From Bacillus sp. MRMR6 (GTDB taxonomy: Bacteria; Bacillota; Bacilli; Bacillales; Cytobacillaceae), in the NCBI RefSeq assembly GCF_001940785.1, contig NZ_MSLS01000009.1, forward strand, positions 1 to 64,000: 64,000 nt of DNA. Reading direction: 5' to 3'. The translations under genes and the position numbers were made by a program. Positions within the stretch are counted from its first letter, which is position 1. Each line of letters begins with the position of its first letter. The notes under the pieces were generated by a model that saw only the letters and a program-made list of their open reading frames with translations, was not told where the DNA came from and did not search any database. Below, piece by piece: positions 1 through 7,430 of this stretch.

Positions 1-443
1 CGGTCTAAGCCGTATTTGCCTGCGTTGAAGCCTGCAGCAAGGATGATGAAGCCTAAGAAGATGTCTGTTGGGTTATGAGATACAGTTCCGGCTAGGAAGA
101 AACTGAAGTTCATCACTAGACCAAAGAACATTGCTGCTGTTGTGAAGCATCCAAGTAAAAGGCCTAAACCGACTAATGTTTCGCCCCAAGGTACAAGGAC
201 GTTGAACAATTCGATGTTTGGCAGTGCAAAGCTTTCTAAGAAGCTCACATACCAGCCGTAAACCATGCTGCCGTCTGGACCTTTAACTGGGTTAGCAACT
301 GCATTTCCTAAATATCCTGAAGCATCAAAACCTCCAGTAATTTTTCCTAAACCTGCTGTGAACCAAGCGTAACCTAGATATAAACGAATGACTGTTAAAA
401 TAGCCGCTGCAATCTTATTTTCTCTTAAAAATTTGTTAAACAT
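1..443 (-). CDS. DoxX family membrane protein, 3' part off the left edge
   Basis: The reading frame starts at an ATG on the minus strand at 443 and is open to the window edge, so the C-terminus is missing. The protein is very like the complete DoxX protein at 62796-63311: it begins MFNK and shares GYAWFTAG, NPVKGPDG, YGWYV and SHNPTDIFLGF. DoxX proteins are small inner-membrane proteins with about four helices; some take part in redox and thiol-stress complexes, but the role here is not shown. The homology continues about 130 bases upstream of the start, so the promoter region was duplicated with the gene. Family assignment is firm; function is open. Confidence 0.85.
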   Translation of the reverse strand, partial: MFNKFLRENKIAAAILTVIRLYLGYAWFTAGLGKITGGFDASGYLGNAVANPVKGPDGSMVYGWYVSFLESFALPNIELFNVLVPWGETLVGLGLLLGCFTTAAMFFGLVMNFSFFLAGTVSHNPTDIFLGFIILAAGFNAGKYGLD

Positions 444-611
444 TTTTCATTCCGCCTTTCAAAATTAAGTTGTTCTCTATACTTTCACTATACTCCTTTT
501 CTATATTCCCACCATGCAAAAGTGACAAAGTTCACAGTTTGTTAGAAATGATTTGACGGAATATTGAACATTAGAAAAACTTGGCTTTCACCATGCCTTT
601 AGGCGAGTACC
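444..611. other. Upstream region of the left DoxX gene, duplicated at the right end
   Basis: No gene is seen. Bases about 520-573 (GTTCACAGTTTGTTAG, TTTGACGGAATATTGAACA) match about 63397-63442 upstream of the second DoxX gene with few differences. The match stops where a dispersed A-type hairpin repeat begins in the right copy. Confidence 0.6.
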
Positions 612-1021
612 TTAGTTTTTCGATCCAATCTTGATCGCCTTTTCTAAGAACAAATTAGCCACCTGTTGTTTCTCACTATCAGCAGCAACCCCTTGAACAT
701 ACTTCATATCCAATTTCATATATTGCGGACTTAGTTCTGAGAGTAATTCAATCGTACTGAAGCCCTCGCCGACATCATCTAAAGCATAATGGAATCCCTT
801 TTCCTTGTAGTAAGCTAGTATTCGTTTTAAATGTGATACATCGTCTACCTTTTCAGTTTCGACCACCTCAAATACAAACATACTTTTTCCAGAACCAGAA
901 GGCCGATAATCGCAATAAGTTCCCCGCGGTCTGCCTCGAAATCTGTTTCCTTCAAGACATCTACCTTCTTATGGCCGCTCCCAAAACTTTTGGTTACTTT
1001 AATTAATTGTAGGACTGTCAT
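612..1021 (-). pseudogene. Mosaic pseudogene: ABC ATPase N-terminus joined to an EAL-domain fragment
   Basis: Reading leftward from an ATG at 1021 (GAGGAT ribosome site upstream), the first 40 residues are the start of a MacB/LolD-type ABC ATPase: TVLQLIKVTKSFG, then GELIAIIG. The Walker A motif follows, but the frame breaks at about 901-903; adding one base would give IGPSGSGKS. Directly after the lysine and serine the sequence becomes an EAL phosphodiesterase fragment in another frame (FEVVETEK, ALDDVGEGFSTIELL, YMKLDMKYVQG), ending at a stop at 612. The EAL part lacks its N-terminal EAL motif and its C-terminal third. No working product is expected. A deletion joining two genes, followed by decay, explains it best. 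Confidence 0.75.
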
Positions 1022-1326
1022 GGTTTATCCTCAATTTTTCAAACGGGAACACCCACTCGGTGTTCCTTTTACTTTTCTCTCCTTCATCTTTTCCCTCTTT
1101 TTTTCTATTATCTGAAAATAGACGAAAACTTTTAAATTGATAGGAAATTCACTTCAATTACATGTTTTCAACGTATTATCTGCCTTTTCCTACACTTTTA
1201 CTGCTTCAAATTTACTATTTTCGCTAAAAATTCGAGTTTTCTGAATTCGGTAAAAATCGTTATTCACGGTATGGTTAAGCCACCTAGGAATAAACCGGAA
1301 GCGCGCTGTCCCAAAAGGATTAGCAA
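1022..1326. other. Intergenic region upstream of the sigma-factor gene
   Basis: This is about 300 bases, AT-rich, with no gene. A hairpin (GGAACACC 1046-1053, GGTGTTCC 1059-1066) is followed by TTTT and looks like a rightward terminator, perhaps left from a lost gene. Degenerate A-tract/T-tract pairs occur near 1230 (AAAAATTCGAGTTTT), but no perfect ComK box (AAAA-N5-TTTT) was found. Confidence 0.4.
1046..1070 (+). terminator. Hairpin with short U tract
   Basis: An 8-bp perfect stem (GGAACACC/GGTGTTCC) with a 5-base loop is followed by TTTT and a T-rich stretch. There is no rightward gene upstream in the window, so it may be a relic. Confidence 0.45.
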
Positions 1327-1815
1327 GTGGAAAACTTCGATTTTGATCAGTTAGCATTACAATATCAGCCGATGATTCATAAATTGATTCGTTCCTTGAA
1401 CATCTATAAAAATCAAAAAGAATTTTATCAAACCGCCCTCATTGCCCTGTGGGAGGCACAAAGATGCTTTGATCCAAGGAAGGGCGACTTTCCCAGCTAT
1501 GCCTATATGTATATCAGAGGAAAAATGCTATCTGAGATGACTTTCGAAAACAAGAATAAGGAAAGAAGTGTATATCCTGAAGAGGAGTATTGGGGCGCCA
1601 TCGAAGATCAGAAAGCTAGTCTTCCACTAGAAGCTGACCAGCTTCTCTCTTACTGTGATCAATTAACCGTGAAGGAAAAGAAGTGGGTTCTTGCCTATTT
1701 TCTTGAAGGGTTGTCCACTGAGGAACTCGCAGCAAGAGAAAACGTCACCATATCTGCCGTAAAACACTGGCGGGTAAGTGCCTTGAAAAAATTACGAGGG
1801 CAAACAAAATTATGA
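1327..1815 (+). CDS. Small sigma-70 family RNA polymerase sigma factor (SigH/competence-type)
   Basis: This 162-residue protein starts at GTG 1327 behind AAAGGAT. Residues about 8-75 resemble sigma region 2 (AALIALWEAQR-like core, FPSYAYMYIRGKML), and residues about 110-158 form the region 4 helix-turn-helix (LSTEELAARENVTISAVKHW, then RVSALKKLR). It lacks regions 1.1 and 3, as expected for a small alternative sigma factor. The SigH-like factors of staphylococci and lactobacilli that drive competence genes have this size and layout. The ComK-like gene lies 345 bases downstream, so a role in competence is a reasonable inference but not shown. No anti-sigma gene is visible next to it. Confidence 0.8.
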   Translation: MENFDFDQLALQYQPMIHKLIRSLNIYKNQKEFYQTALIALWEAQRCFDPRKGDFPSYAYMYIRGKMLSEMTFENKNKERSVYPEEEYWGAIEDQKASLPLEADQLLSYCDQLTVKEKKWVLAYFLEGLSTEELAARENVTISAVKHWRVSALKKLRGQTKL

Positions 1816-2160
1816 TTTTCTTTAATTTATCATCTATAATTCCACTAAAATCGATTAATTTCACAAAGAAATGTAAAATTTCGCAAAAAAGACAAAATTT
1901 GTTTCTATCTTGCTATAGCAAATAGGTCTTAGTCCATGTTTACTATAATAGTAAGGTAAAAAAATCAACTCCGAACTTTTCCTATATATTTCTACCTAGA
2001 CGGATTTGTTCTAACAATCTTACCAGTACTACGTTTCAGATTCTTATCAGGAGGAGGTTCGATGGAGGTTAAGTGATAGTCCCGTAGTCTTAGTATATTA
2101 AAAGAGGATTAGGAGCTGATTTTCATTATTATTGTAAATTATTATTTCGTTGAAAAAAAC
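1816..2160 (+). promoter_or_regulatory. Long leader/promoter region of the ComK-like gene
   Basis: The stretch has A- and T-tracts (1870-1905), a TTGCTATAGCAA palindrome at 1910-1921, and a TATAAT at 1944-1949 without a good -35 box, which would suit an activated promoter. A very strong ribosome site AGGAGGAGG (2049-2057) precedes ATG 2062, which opens only a four-codon frame (MEVK, stop at 2074). This frame is in phase with the ComK-like gene, with three stops between. A second site AGGAG (2111-2115) precedes the probable ATT start of the ComK-like protein. Confidence 0.45.
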
Positions 2161-2697
2161 ATGGTATTAATGACAGGTGAATATGACCAGCACGGGAAGC
2201 TATGTTCTAGAGTTATGGTTGGAAATCTCTCTTTCCTTGTAGAGAGAACAAATCTACAAATATTAGATGATACCTTGAAGTACATAGGTTTAAATCTAAA
2301 GGGATCGATTGTTGGGGCAAAATCAATTCTAGGGAATCGTTGTATGTGTCCCTTTATCGTAAATCCATATCAAGGCATTTGCCTTTTTCCTGACAAATCA
2401 CCAACTAAAGACGATTGTATATGGTTTAACCCGGACCACATTATTAATACCACAGCGATTGGCAACAAGACAGAAGTAAAGCTAAGCAACGGCCATTCCA
2501 TCATTGTTGATTCAAAGCGGTCCCACTTTAATAATAAAATAGAAACTGCCAATCAGTTAAAACGAACTTCCCTCGAAAGAGGAAACCATCCTAGTCCAAT
2601 CACCCTATATCTTGAGCCGAAAAAAGGTCGCCAGCTTTGTAAAGAGCGAAATGGCAAATATAATTTTAATTGTTTAGAGGAAAACACAAAAGAATAG
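2161..2697 (+). CDS. comK: ComK-like competence transcription factor (start probably upstream, near 2125)
   Basis: Key ComK features are present: CMCPFIVNPYQGICLFP followed by SPTKDDCIWFNPDHI, then a TEVKLSNGHS segment and the FNNKIETANQLKR region. In Bacillus subtilis ComK binds paired AT boxes and turns on DNA-uptake genes. The coordinates given use the first ATG (178 residues), but that codon has no ribosome site. The frame is open from 2113 and encodes IIVNYYFVEKN, which fits the usual ComK N-terminus (YEVN...). AGGAG at 2111-2115 is spaced correctly for an ATT codon at 2125 or 2128, so initiation is probably at ATT, giving about 190 residues. Its neighbours are a sigma factor and an XRE regulator. 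The family call is confident; the start is inferred. Confidence 0.8.
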   Translation: MVLMTGEYDQHGKLCSRVMVGNLSFLVERTNLQILDDTLKYIGLNLKGSIVGAKSILGNRCMCPFIVNPYQGICLFPDKSPTKDDCIWFNPDHIINTTAIGNKTEVKLSNGHSIIVDSKRSHFNNKIETANQLKRTSLERGNHPSPITLYLEPKKGRQLCKERNGKYNFNCLEENTKE

Positions 2698-2764
2698 TAG
2701 AAGTAAACCATACTTTGCACATTAGAATATTTATAAATACCTTTGGATTAAAGGAGAAATCTTA

Positions 2765-2998
2765 TTGAAAAGTAATCTTGTACTTCAGGTTGGCCCTGTA
2801 GTAAAAAATCTTAGAAAAAAGAAACAGTTATCCCAAGAAGAGTTAGCTCACCGTTGTTTAAAAGATAGAGCTTCCATTAGTATGCTTGAAAGAGATATTA
2901 AGGTGCCTACTCTCCCTACCCTTGTTTTACTTGCCTATGCATTCGATATGAAGCCTTCGGAACTGCTGGAGGAAATAGAAAACTATGGGGACAAATAG
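2765..2998 (+). CDS. Small XRE/Cro-C1 helix-turn-helix regulator
   Basis: This 77-residue protein starts at TTG 2765 behind AAAGGAGAAA. It is almost entirely one HTH_3 domain: LRKKKQLSQEELAHRC, then RASISMLERDIKVPTL, then a short tail (AFDMKPSELLEEIE). It has no sensor domain, so it is a stand-alone DNA-binding regulator of the SinR/Xre kind. It sits 67 bases after the ComK-like gene in the same direction, and the two could be co-transcribed. A repressor of competence or of its neighbours is possible. The target is unknown. Confidence 0.8.
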   Translation: MKSNLVLQVGPVVKNLRKKKQLSQEELAHRCLKDRASISMLERDIKVPTLPTLVLLAYAFDMKPSELLEEIENYGDK

Positions 2999-3220
2999 CT
3001 TGTTCTTTCTAGAGTTGTGATCCCCTCTTAAATGAAAGAACAAAAGCACAAGTGCCTTGATCAGCCACGCCAAGCATATCACGCTCCTGAACTGAAGGCG
3101 TTCTTTGCCTTCAATTCAGGAGTGGCTGTAGACCATAGAGGGGCTAGGCACTGAAGCTGGATGCAGAGAACGTTATCCTCATCCTGAACCTTTTATAAAA
3201 TCCTAGACGAAAAAACGCCT
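2999..3220 (+). repeat. Structured palindromic intergenic repeat (Bacillaceae type), core 3042-3152
   Basis: Three nested stems fold on each other: AGTGCC (3051-3056) with GGCACT (3147-3152); CAGCCA (3062-3067) with TGGCTG (3123-3128); and a 16-bp arm 3084-3099 with 3107-3122 (CTCCTGAACTGAAGGC, one mismatch). The AAAGCACAAGTGCC head and GGCACTGAAGCTGGA tail resemble short palindromic repeats that I recall from many Bacillaceae genomes. It encodes no protein. The RNA form would be a large, stable hairpin. Confidence 0.6.
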
Positions 3221-3259
3221 AAAAAAATCGCTGCTATTATAAGTGGCAGCGATTTTTTT
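3221..3259. terminator. Bidirectional terminator
   Basis: AAAAAAATCGCTGC (3221-3234) pairs with GCAGCGATTTTTTT (3246-3259). It lies between converging genes and serves both strands. Confidence 0.9.
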
Positions 3260-3306
3260 AAGTCAACTTCAAACAATCGGGCGGTGACAGTGCACTCCTA
3301 TACTAT

Positions 3307-3813
3307 TTAAAGCAATTTGTAATAAAGAATCGTAGCATCTAGAGTACCCTTCTCAGACTGAGCAAAGTTCGGAATCCGCCCCGCCTGGCTATATCCCATT
3401 GACGTATAAAGCAGATTGGAAACATCACCTTCTCTTGTATCAAGCACAAGTAATGTCCGTCCGTTCTCCTTTGCTGCCTTTTCAGCCTCCTGCATTAACA
3501 AACGGCCAATTCCTTTTCGCTGAAAACCAGGATGTGTCATCAACTTGGCAATCTCGGCCCGGTGAGTGCCATTTTGTTTTGTGCACAAATGCAGCTGTAC
3601 CGTCCCCACCATTTGGTGGTCAATTTTAGCGATAAATAGAATGACGTTATCACCTGGAACCTGCACCCAATATTGATCTGCCACAGATTGACCCATTGGC
3701 GGTAAAAAACCGATTGATGCCCCGCCTTCAACCACTTCTACTAAAAGATTCGAAAGTCCCTCTCTATATTCCTCGATCGCGGAAATCCTTTCTATCTTCA
3801 CAACAAGCTCCAC
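3307..3813 (-). CDS. GNAT family N-acetyltransferase
   Basis: The 168-residue protein starts at GTG 3813 behind GGAGGTGTTGTTTT; the frame also runs further upstream but without a better site. The GNAT fold is seen from HQMVGTVQL (beta 2-4) through AEIAKLMTHPGFQRKGIGRL, the acetyl-CoA pyrophosphate loop (RKGIGR), to LLVLDTREGDVSNLLYTSMGY. Close relatives are annotated as general or antibiotic acetyltransferases; the substrate cannot be read from sequence. It follows the LysR gene on the same strand with a 43-base gap and may be co-transcribed with it. Confidence 0.85.
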   Translation of the reverse strand: MELVVKIERISAIEEYREGLSNLLVEVVEGGASIGFLPPMGQSVADQYWVQVPGDNVILFIAKIDHQMVGTVQLHLCTKQNGTHRAEIAKLMTHPGFQRKGIGRLLMQEAEKAAKENGRTLLVLDTREGDVSNLLYTSMGYSQAGRIPNFAQSEKGTLDATILYYKLL

Positions 3814-3856
3814 AAAACAACACCTCCAAAATATCCTAATCCATTTCCAGGCTTTT

Positions 3857-4726
3857 CTAGATAAAATCCAGGAATTTTGTGACTCCAATCTTGTGGAACC
3901 GCTGGTGCTTTTTTACTAGCCATAAATTCCTCTTAATCGTGACTCCCTCTATGTCTACTTCCTTCAGCAGTCCTAAGCTCAGTTCCCTAGCAACCGTCAG
4001 TCTTGGCAGAATCGAAATTCCTAACCCCGCTTCTACAGCGCCTTTAATCGCTTGGGTGCTGCCTAATTCCATATACCCGTTGATTTTTTCGAGGATTCCA
4101 TGCTGGTGTAGCATGTTTTCAACCACCAGTCTTGTCCCAGAACCAGATTCACGCATAATCATTCGTTCATTTAACAATTCATCCATTTGAACTTTACCAG
4201 CCCATGGGTGTTCAGGTGAACAAAAGAGAATCAGCTCATCATCAGCAAATTTTTCGACAATCAAACTCTCATTCTCAACCAAACCCTCAACCAGCGCTAG
4301 GTCGATGACATCATTCTCTAAGTCCTCTAGCACATTTGGTGTATTTTTAATCGTCAACGTTACTTTCATTTCCGGTATTTCCTTTTTAAATCGTCCCAGC
4401 AAGCTTGGCAATAAATACTCGCCAATGGTAAACGAGGCGCCAAGATGAAGTGTAATTTCATATTCCCCCATCGCCTGTTTAATCACTTCCTTTGACCGCT
4501 TGAAATCATGAACGATGGTTTTGGCGTAGGGGTACAGCATCTTCCCTGCTACCGTCACCTTCATCGTCCCGTCTGTCCGATCAAATAACAGCACACCATA
4601 ATAATTTTCCAATTGATGGATCTGTCTGGTGACAGCCGGCTGGGAAACGTAGCTTAACCTTGCGGCTTGGCTGATACTGCCCTCATCCACGACCAAACAA
4701 AACATCTGCAGACTCTCTATGTTCAA
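3857..4726 (-). CDS. LysR family transcriptional regulator
   Basis: The 289-residue protein is of full family length. It starts at TTG 4726 with GGAGG nine bases before. The N-terminal winged helix-turn-helix is clear (MFCLVVDEGSISQAARLSYV, then SQPAVTRQIHQLE), followed by the periplasmic-binding-like effector domain (about residues 90-289, including ESGSGTR and GAVEAGLGISILPR). It is divergent from the chromate-type transporter genes, the classic arrangement for LysR control of the neighbour. The CysL/YwfK branch is the nearest I can suggest. The effector is unknown. Confidence 0.9.
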   Translation of the reverse strand: MNIESLQMFCLVVDEGSISQAARLSYVSQPAVTRQIHQLENYYGVLLFDRTDGTMKVTVAGKMLYPYAKTIVHDFKRSKEVIKQAMGEYEITLHLGASFTIGEYLLPSLLGRFKKEIPEMKVTLTIKNTPNVLEDLENDVIDLALVEGLVENESLIVEKFADDELILFCSPEHPWAGKVQMDELLNERMIMRESGSGTRLVVENMLHQHGILEKINGYMELGSTQAIKGAVEAGLGISILPRLTVARELSLGLLKEVDIEGVTIKRNLWLVKKHQRFHKIGVTKFLDFI

Positions 4727-4933
4727 GCGAAATCACCCTCCAAAACCGATGGACTGTCTATCATTTATATATTAACATACAAAAGATTAATTCAAATCCG
4801 ATGCTATACGATTTTGTTATACCCTATACAATTGTTGCAATTTACCATTGTAGTCTTATTTGATAACATAACAGTAAGATAGAATAAGTGATAAAATTTA
4901 CTTGTATATAACCATTTAGAAAGAAGGAATACA
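4727..4933. promoter_or_regulatory. Divergent promoter region with candidate LysR sites
   Basis: About 200 AT-rich bases separate the divergent genes. An interrupted dyad TATAC-N6-GTTATA lies at 4805-4821, and CTATACAAT...ATTGTAG arms lie at about 4824-4854. Either could be the LysR-binding dyad. The exact site is not determined. Confidence 0.4.
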
Positions 4934-5560
4934 ATGAAGGAGCAATGGAAAAAGCTGTTTCATATCTTTTGGACTTTTTTCAAAATTAGTCCCGTTACGT
5001 TTGGCGGCGGCTATGCGATGATCCCGTTACTTGAAAGAGAAATCATTGAAAAGAAGAAATGGCTATCAAAGGAAGAAGTAACAGATGTCTTTGCCCTCTC
5101 GCAAACGGTACCTGGTGCGGTTGCCGTTAATTCTGCAACATTCATTGGTCATCGAATCGGCGGAATCAAGGGGGCCATCGCCGCTTTGATTGGCGTTTCA
5201 TTACCTACTTTTATAATCGTTCTCGGTTTAGGGATGAGCTATTTTTTCATCCATGACAATCCGAAGTTGGAAGCCGCCTTTGTTTCCATTCGTGTGACCA
5301 TCGTTGCTCTCATTGTCTATGCAGCTATTCAGATAGCCAAAACAGCGATTATCGACAAGACTACCTTCAGCATCGTGTTGATAGGTGTGCCGGCACTGTT
5401 CTTCATTCATCCTGTTTTAGCAATCTTTCTTGGTGCACTCAGTGGAATTGTCGTTGTCTATTTAAAAAACAAATGGGGCCACAAAACCAGTCGAAAACAA
5501 ATATACGAAAAAGACCCAACCGCAAATCCCGAAAATTTTATGTGGGGAGCTGGTATTTAA
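4934..5560 (+). CDS. CHR-family (chromate-type) transporter, first half-size subunit
   Basis: This 208-residue membrane protein has the CHR signature near its start (ISPVTFGGGYAMIPLLERE), the second motif SQTVPGAVAVNSATFIG, and about six hydrophobic segments. CHR proteins export chromate or move other anions; short-chain members work as pairs of about 180-200 residues encoded side by side, as here. The start is ATG 4934 behind AAGAAGGAAT. The next gene begins 17 bases after its stop, so they form one operon. The LysR gene upstream is the likely regulator. True substrate is inferred from family only. Confidence 0.88.
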   Translation: MKEQWKKLFHIFWTFFKISPVTFGGGYAMIPLLEREIIEKKKWLSKEEVTDVFALSQTVPGAVAVNSATFIGHRIGGIKGAIAALIGVSLPTFIIVLGLGMSYFFIHDNPKLEAAFVSIRVTIVALIVYAAIQIAKTAIIDKTTFSIVLIGVPALFFIHPVLAIFLGALSGIVVVYLKNKWGHKTSRKQIYEKDPTANPENFMWGAGI

Positions 5561-5577
5561 GAAGGAGGTGTACTTAG

Positions 5578-6120
5578 ATGGTATTATGGGAACTGTTTAA
5601 AACATTTTTCATTATGGGGTTTGTCAGCTTTGGTGGTGGATATGCAATGATTCCCATCATAGAAAATGCAGCCACTCAGTACGGCTGGATGTCAGCTGAG
5701 CAGCTGACCAACATGATTGCGATTGCCGGAATGTCTCCAGGGCCAATGGCAACAAATAGTGCTATTTTAGTCGGATATACTGCAGCAGGAATCGAGGGCG
5801 CTATCGTTTCAGCATTGGCCATGCTGTTCCCTTCTATGATTCTAGTCCTTACAGTTGCTGCCTTTTTTATTAAGCTCCATCATAATCCAGCGGTTGAAGC
5901 GATGTTTTATGGCTTGAAGCCGCTTGTTACGAGCTTAATTATCTTTGCGGCTATTCGTTTTGCTTTGTCTAACAATATAGTTAGCGTAAGGTTCTCATGG
6001 CATGCACTAAGTACATTGCTCATCTTCGGACTGTCATTATTTGCATTAATGAAGCTTCGCTGGAATCCAATCTATGTCATTGTTCTGTCAGGCTTGGTTG
6101 GGGTTGCCCTTTACTCTTAA
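5578..6120 (+). CDS. CHR-family (chromate-type) transporter, second half-size subunit
   Basis: This 180-residue partner of the preceding gene starts at ATG 5578 behind AAGAAGGAGGTG, a strong ribosome site. It repeats the family pattern: MGFVSFGGGYAMIPIIE, then AGMSPGPMATNSAILVGYTA, and several membrane spans. The two halves probably form a heterodimer with inverted topology, as reported for other short-chain CHR pairs. No clear terminator was found after its stop at 6120; the next gene converges on it. Confidence 0.88.
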   Translation: MVLWELFKTFFIMGFVSFGGGYAMIPIIENAATQYGWMSAEQLTNMIAIAGMSPGPMATNSAILVGYTAAGIEGAIVSALAMLFPSMILVLTVAAFFIKLHHNPAVEAMFYGLKPLVTSLIIFAAIRFALSNNIVSVRFSWHALSTLLIFGLSLFALMKLRWNPIYVIVLSGLVGVALYS

Positions 6121-6141
6121 ACAAATTTCAAGGGCACTCCA

Positions 6142-6351
6142 CTAACCACAAAGCCCCAATACCTTCTCTGTAATATCCTCGCCATCGCAAACTACCTTTT
6201 CAAGCTCGCAATGAAAAGCGTGTTCCCCTTTAATCCACTTCCAAAAATTAAATGCCACTATTTCAGGAGCTTTTCCTTTTAGCGGAAAATTCCCTCTTCT
6301 CAAAACACTGCTGTCACTTGTATGGTAGTAAATTTGAATAGCAACGTTCAT
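6142..6351 (-). CDS. Small protein of unknown function
   Basis: This is a 69-residue reading frame with ATG 6351 behind AGGAATGAGGAA. It has a YYHTSDSSVLRRGNFPLKGK stretch, FNFWKWIKGE, and a C-terminal part with two cysteines (CELEKVVCDG). There is no signal peptide or membrane span. I do not recognise the family well enough to name it. Good ribosome spacing and a compositional pattern like a folded protein make it likely real. It converges with the transporter operon. Confidence 0.6.
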   Translation of the reverse strand: MNVAIQIYYHTSDSSVLRRGNFPLKGKAPEIVAFNFWKWIKGEHAFHCELEKVVCDGEDITEKVLGLCG

Positions 6352-6455
6352 TTCCTCATTCCTATGAATTCACATTTTTTAGAACACACGTTTGTGTATT
6401 TTTAATTATACTAAACCTTACATGCTCTTACCACTCTATTAAAGGCGAACCCCTT

Positions 6456-7346
6456 TCATCGGCTCACGTATTGTTTCACAATTGTTTTAATACTAGGAAT
6501 ATTGGGCTCATTGAAACCATAGGCAAACAATTTCCTAGTTTCAATAAATCTTTTTTCCGTTTCTTCCGTTCCCATTACAACCGAAATGTACCTCTTTCCG
6601 TTCCGTTCAACGGTACCTGTGAAGCAATAGCCGGCACGATCGGTGAAGCCTGTCTTTAAGCCATCTACGCCTTCGAACCACAGCGATGGATTGTTTTTAT
6701 TCAGCATTCGATTGGTACTATACACAACACTTCCGTCGTATGCCAGTTGATAAAAGGTAAGCTGAGTGGTTTCAAGCACCTCTGGGTATTCCCCAATGAG
6801 TTTAACTGCCAGCTTCGAAACATCCCTTGCGGTCATGATATTTTCCTCATTACTTACGGTAGGTAAACCGGTCGCATTCACGAACCGAGTATGTCTGGAT
6901 AACCCAAAATCTCTAGCTTTTTCGTTCATTAAAGCAGTGAAATTCTCCTCACTTCCACCGACTGCCTCTGCCAGAACAATCGCTGCATTGTTTGCTGAGG
7001 CCACGACCATGGAAGTAAATAAATCTCGTACTGTTAACATCGCCCCTGCTGGTACATCAATTTTTACCCCCATACTGTTCGCTGCATGCTCCGACATGAC
7101 GACACGATCGTCCCAATCAAGCCTTCCTTCTGTAATGCTTTTTAAAACAAGATATTCTGTCATTAGCTTAGACATGCTTGCTGCCGCAAATGGTTGATCT
7201 TCATGTTTTCCGTACAAGGTTTCTCCAGTGTTAGCATTAATTAATATGTAGGACTCTGCGTCAATGTCTGGCCCCTTCTGATAAAAATCAAAATAAAAGA
7301 CTGATGTCAGCAAAACAATGATAGAAAAAAGAAACATCCTTTTCAT
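6456..7346 (-). CDS. D-alanyl-D-alanine carboxypeptidase (peptidase S11, DacA/DacF type)
   Basis: The 296-residue protein has an N-terminal hydrophobic signal/anchor (residues 4-20) and all three active-site motifs of low-molecular-weight penicillin-binding proteins: S57-M-S-K60, S117-A-N119 and K231-T-G233. It trims the last D-alanine from peptidoglycan pentapeptides outside the membrane. It lacks the usual PBP5 C-terminal domain and amphipathic tail (typical length near 380-440), so membrane attachment would rest on the N-terminus. It lies 84 bases after the VanRS-like sensor kinase on the same strand and is probably its target gene. Confidence 0.92.
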   Translation of the reverse strand: MKRMFLFSIIVLLTSVFYFDFYQKGPDIDAESYILINANTGETLYGKHEDQPFAAASMSKLMTEYLVLKSITEGRLDWDDRVVMSEHAANSMGVKIDVPAGAMLTVRDLFTSMVVASANNAAIVLAEAVGGSEENFTALMNEKARDFGLSRHTRFVNATGLPTVSNEENIMTARDVSKLAVKLIGEYPEVLETTQLTFYQLAYDGSVVYSTNRMLNKNNPSLWFEGVDGLKTGFTDRAGYCFTGTVERNGKRYISVVMGTEETEKRFIETRKLFAYGFNEPNIPSIKTIVKQYVSR

Positions 7347-7430
7347 TACTACTACCTCTCCCTCACTTAATGTCTTTCATCAGCTTAAACAAAAGACCTT
7401 AAGTTTAAGGAAAGAAAAGGTAAAGAATTT

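Noticed and set aside
1225-1250. ComK box (AAAA-N5-TTTT) before the sigma-factor gene
   Set aside because: The A and T tracts are spaced by six or seven bases, not five, and no paired box was found.
3042-3152. Insertion sequence ends
   Set aside because: The inverted repeats are nested in about 110 bases with no transposase and no target duplication.
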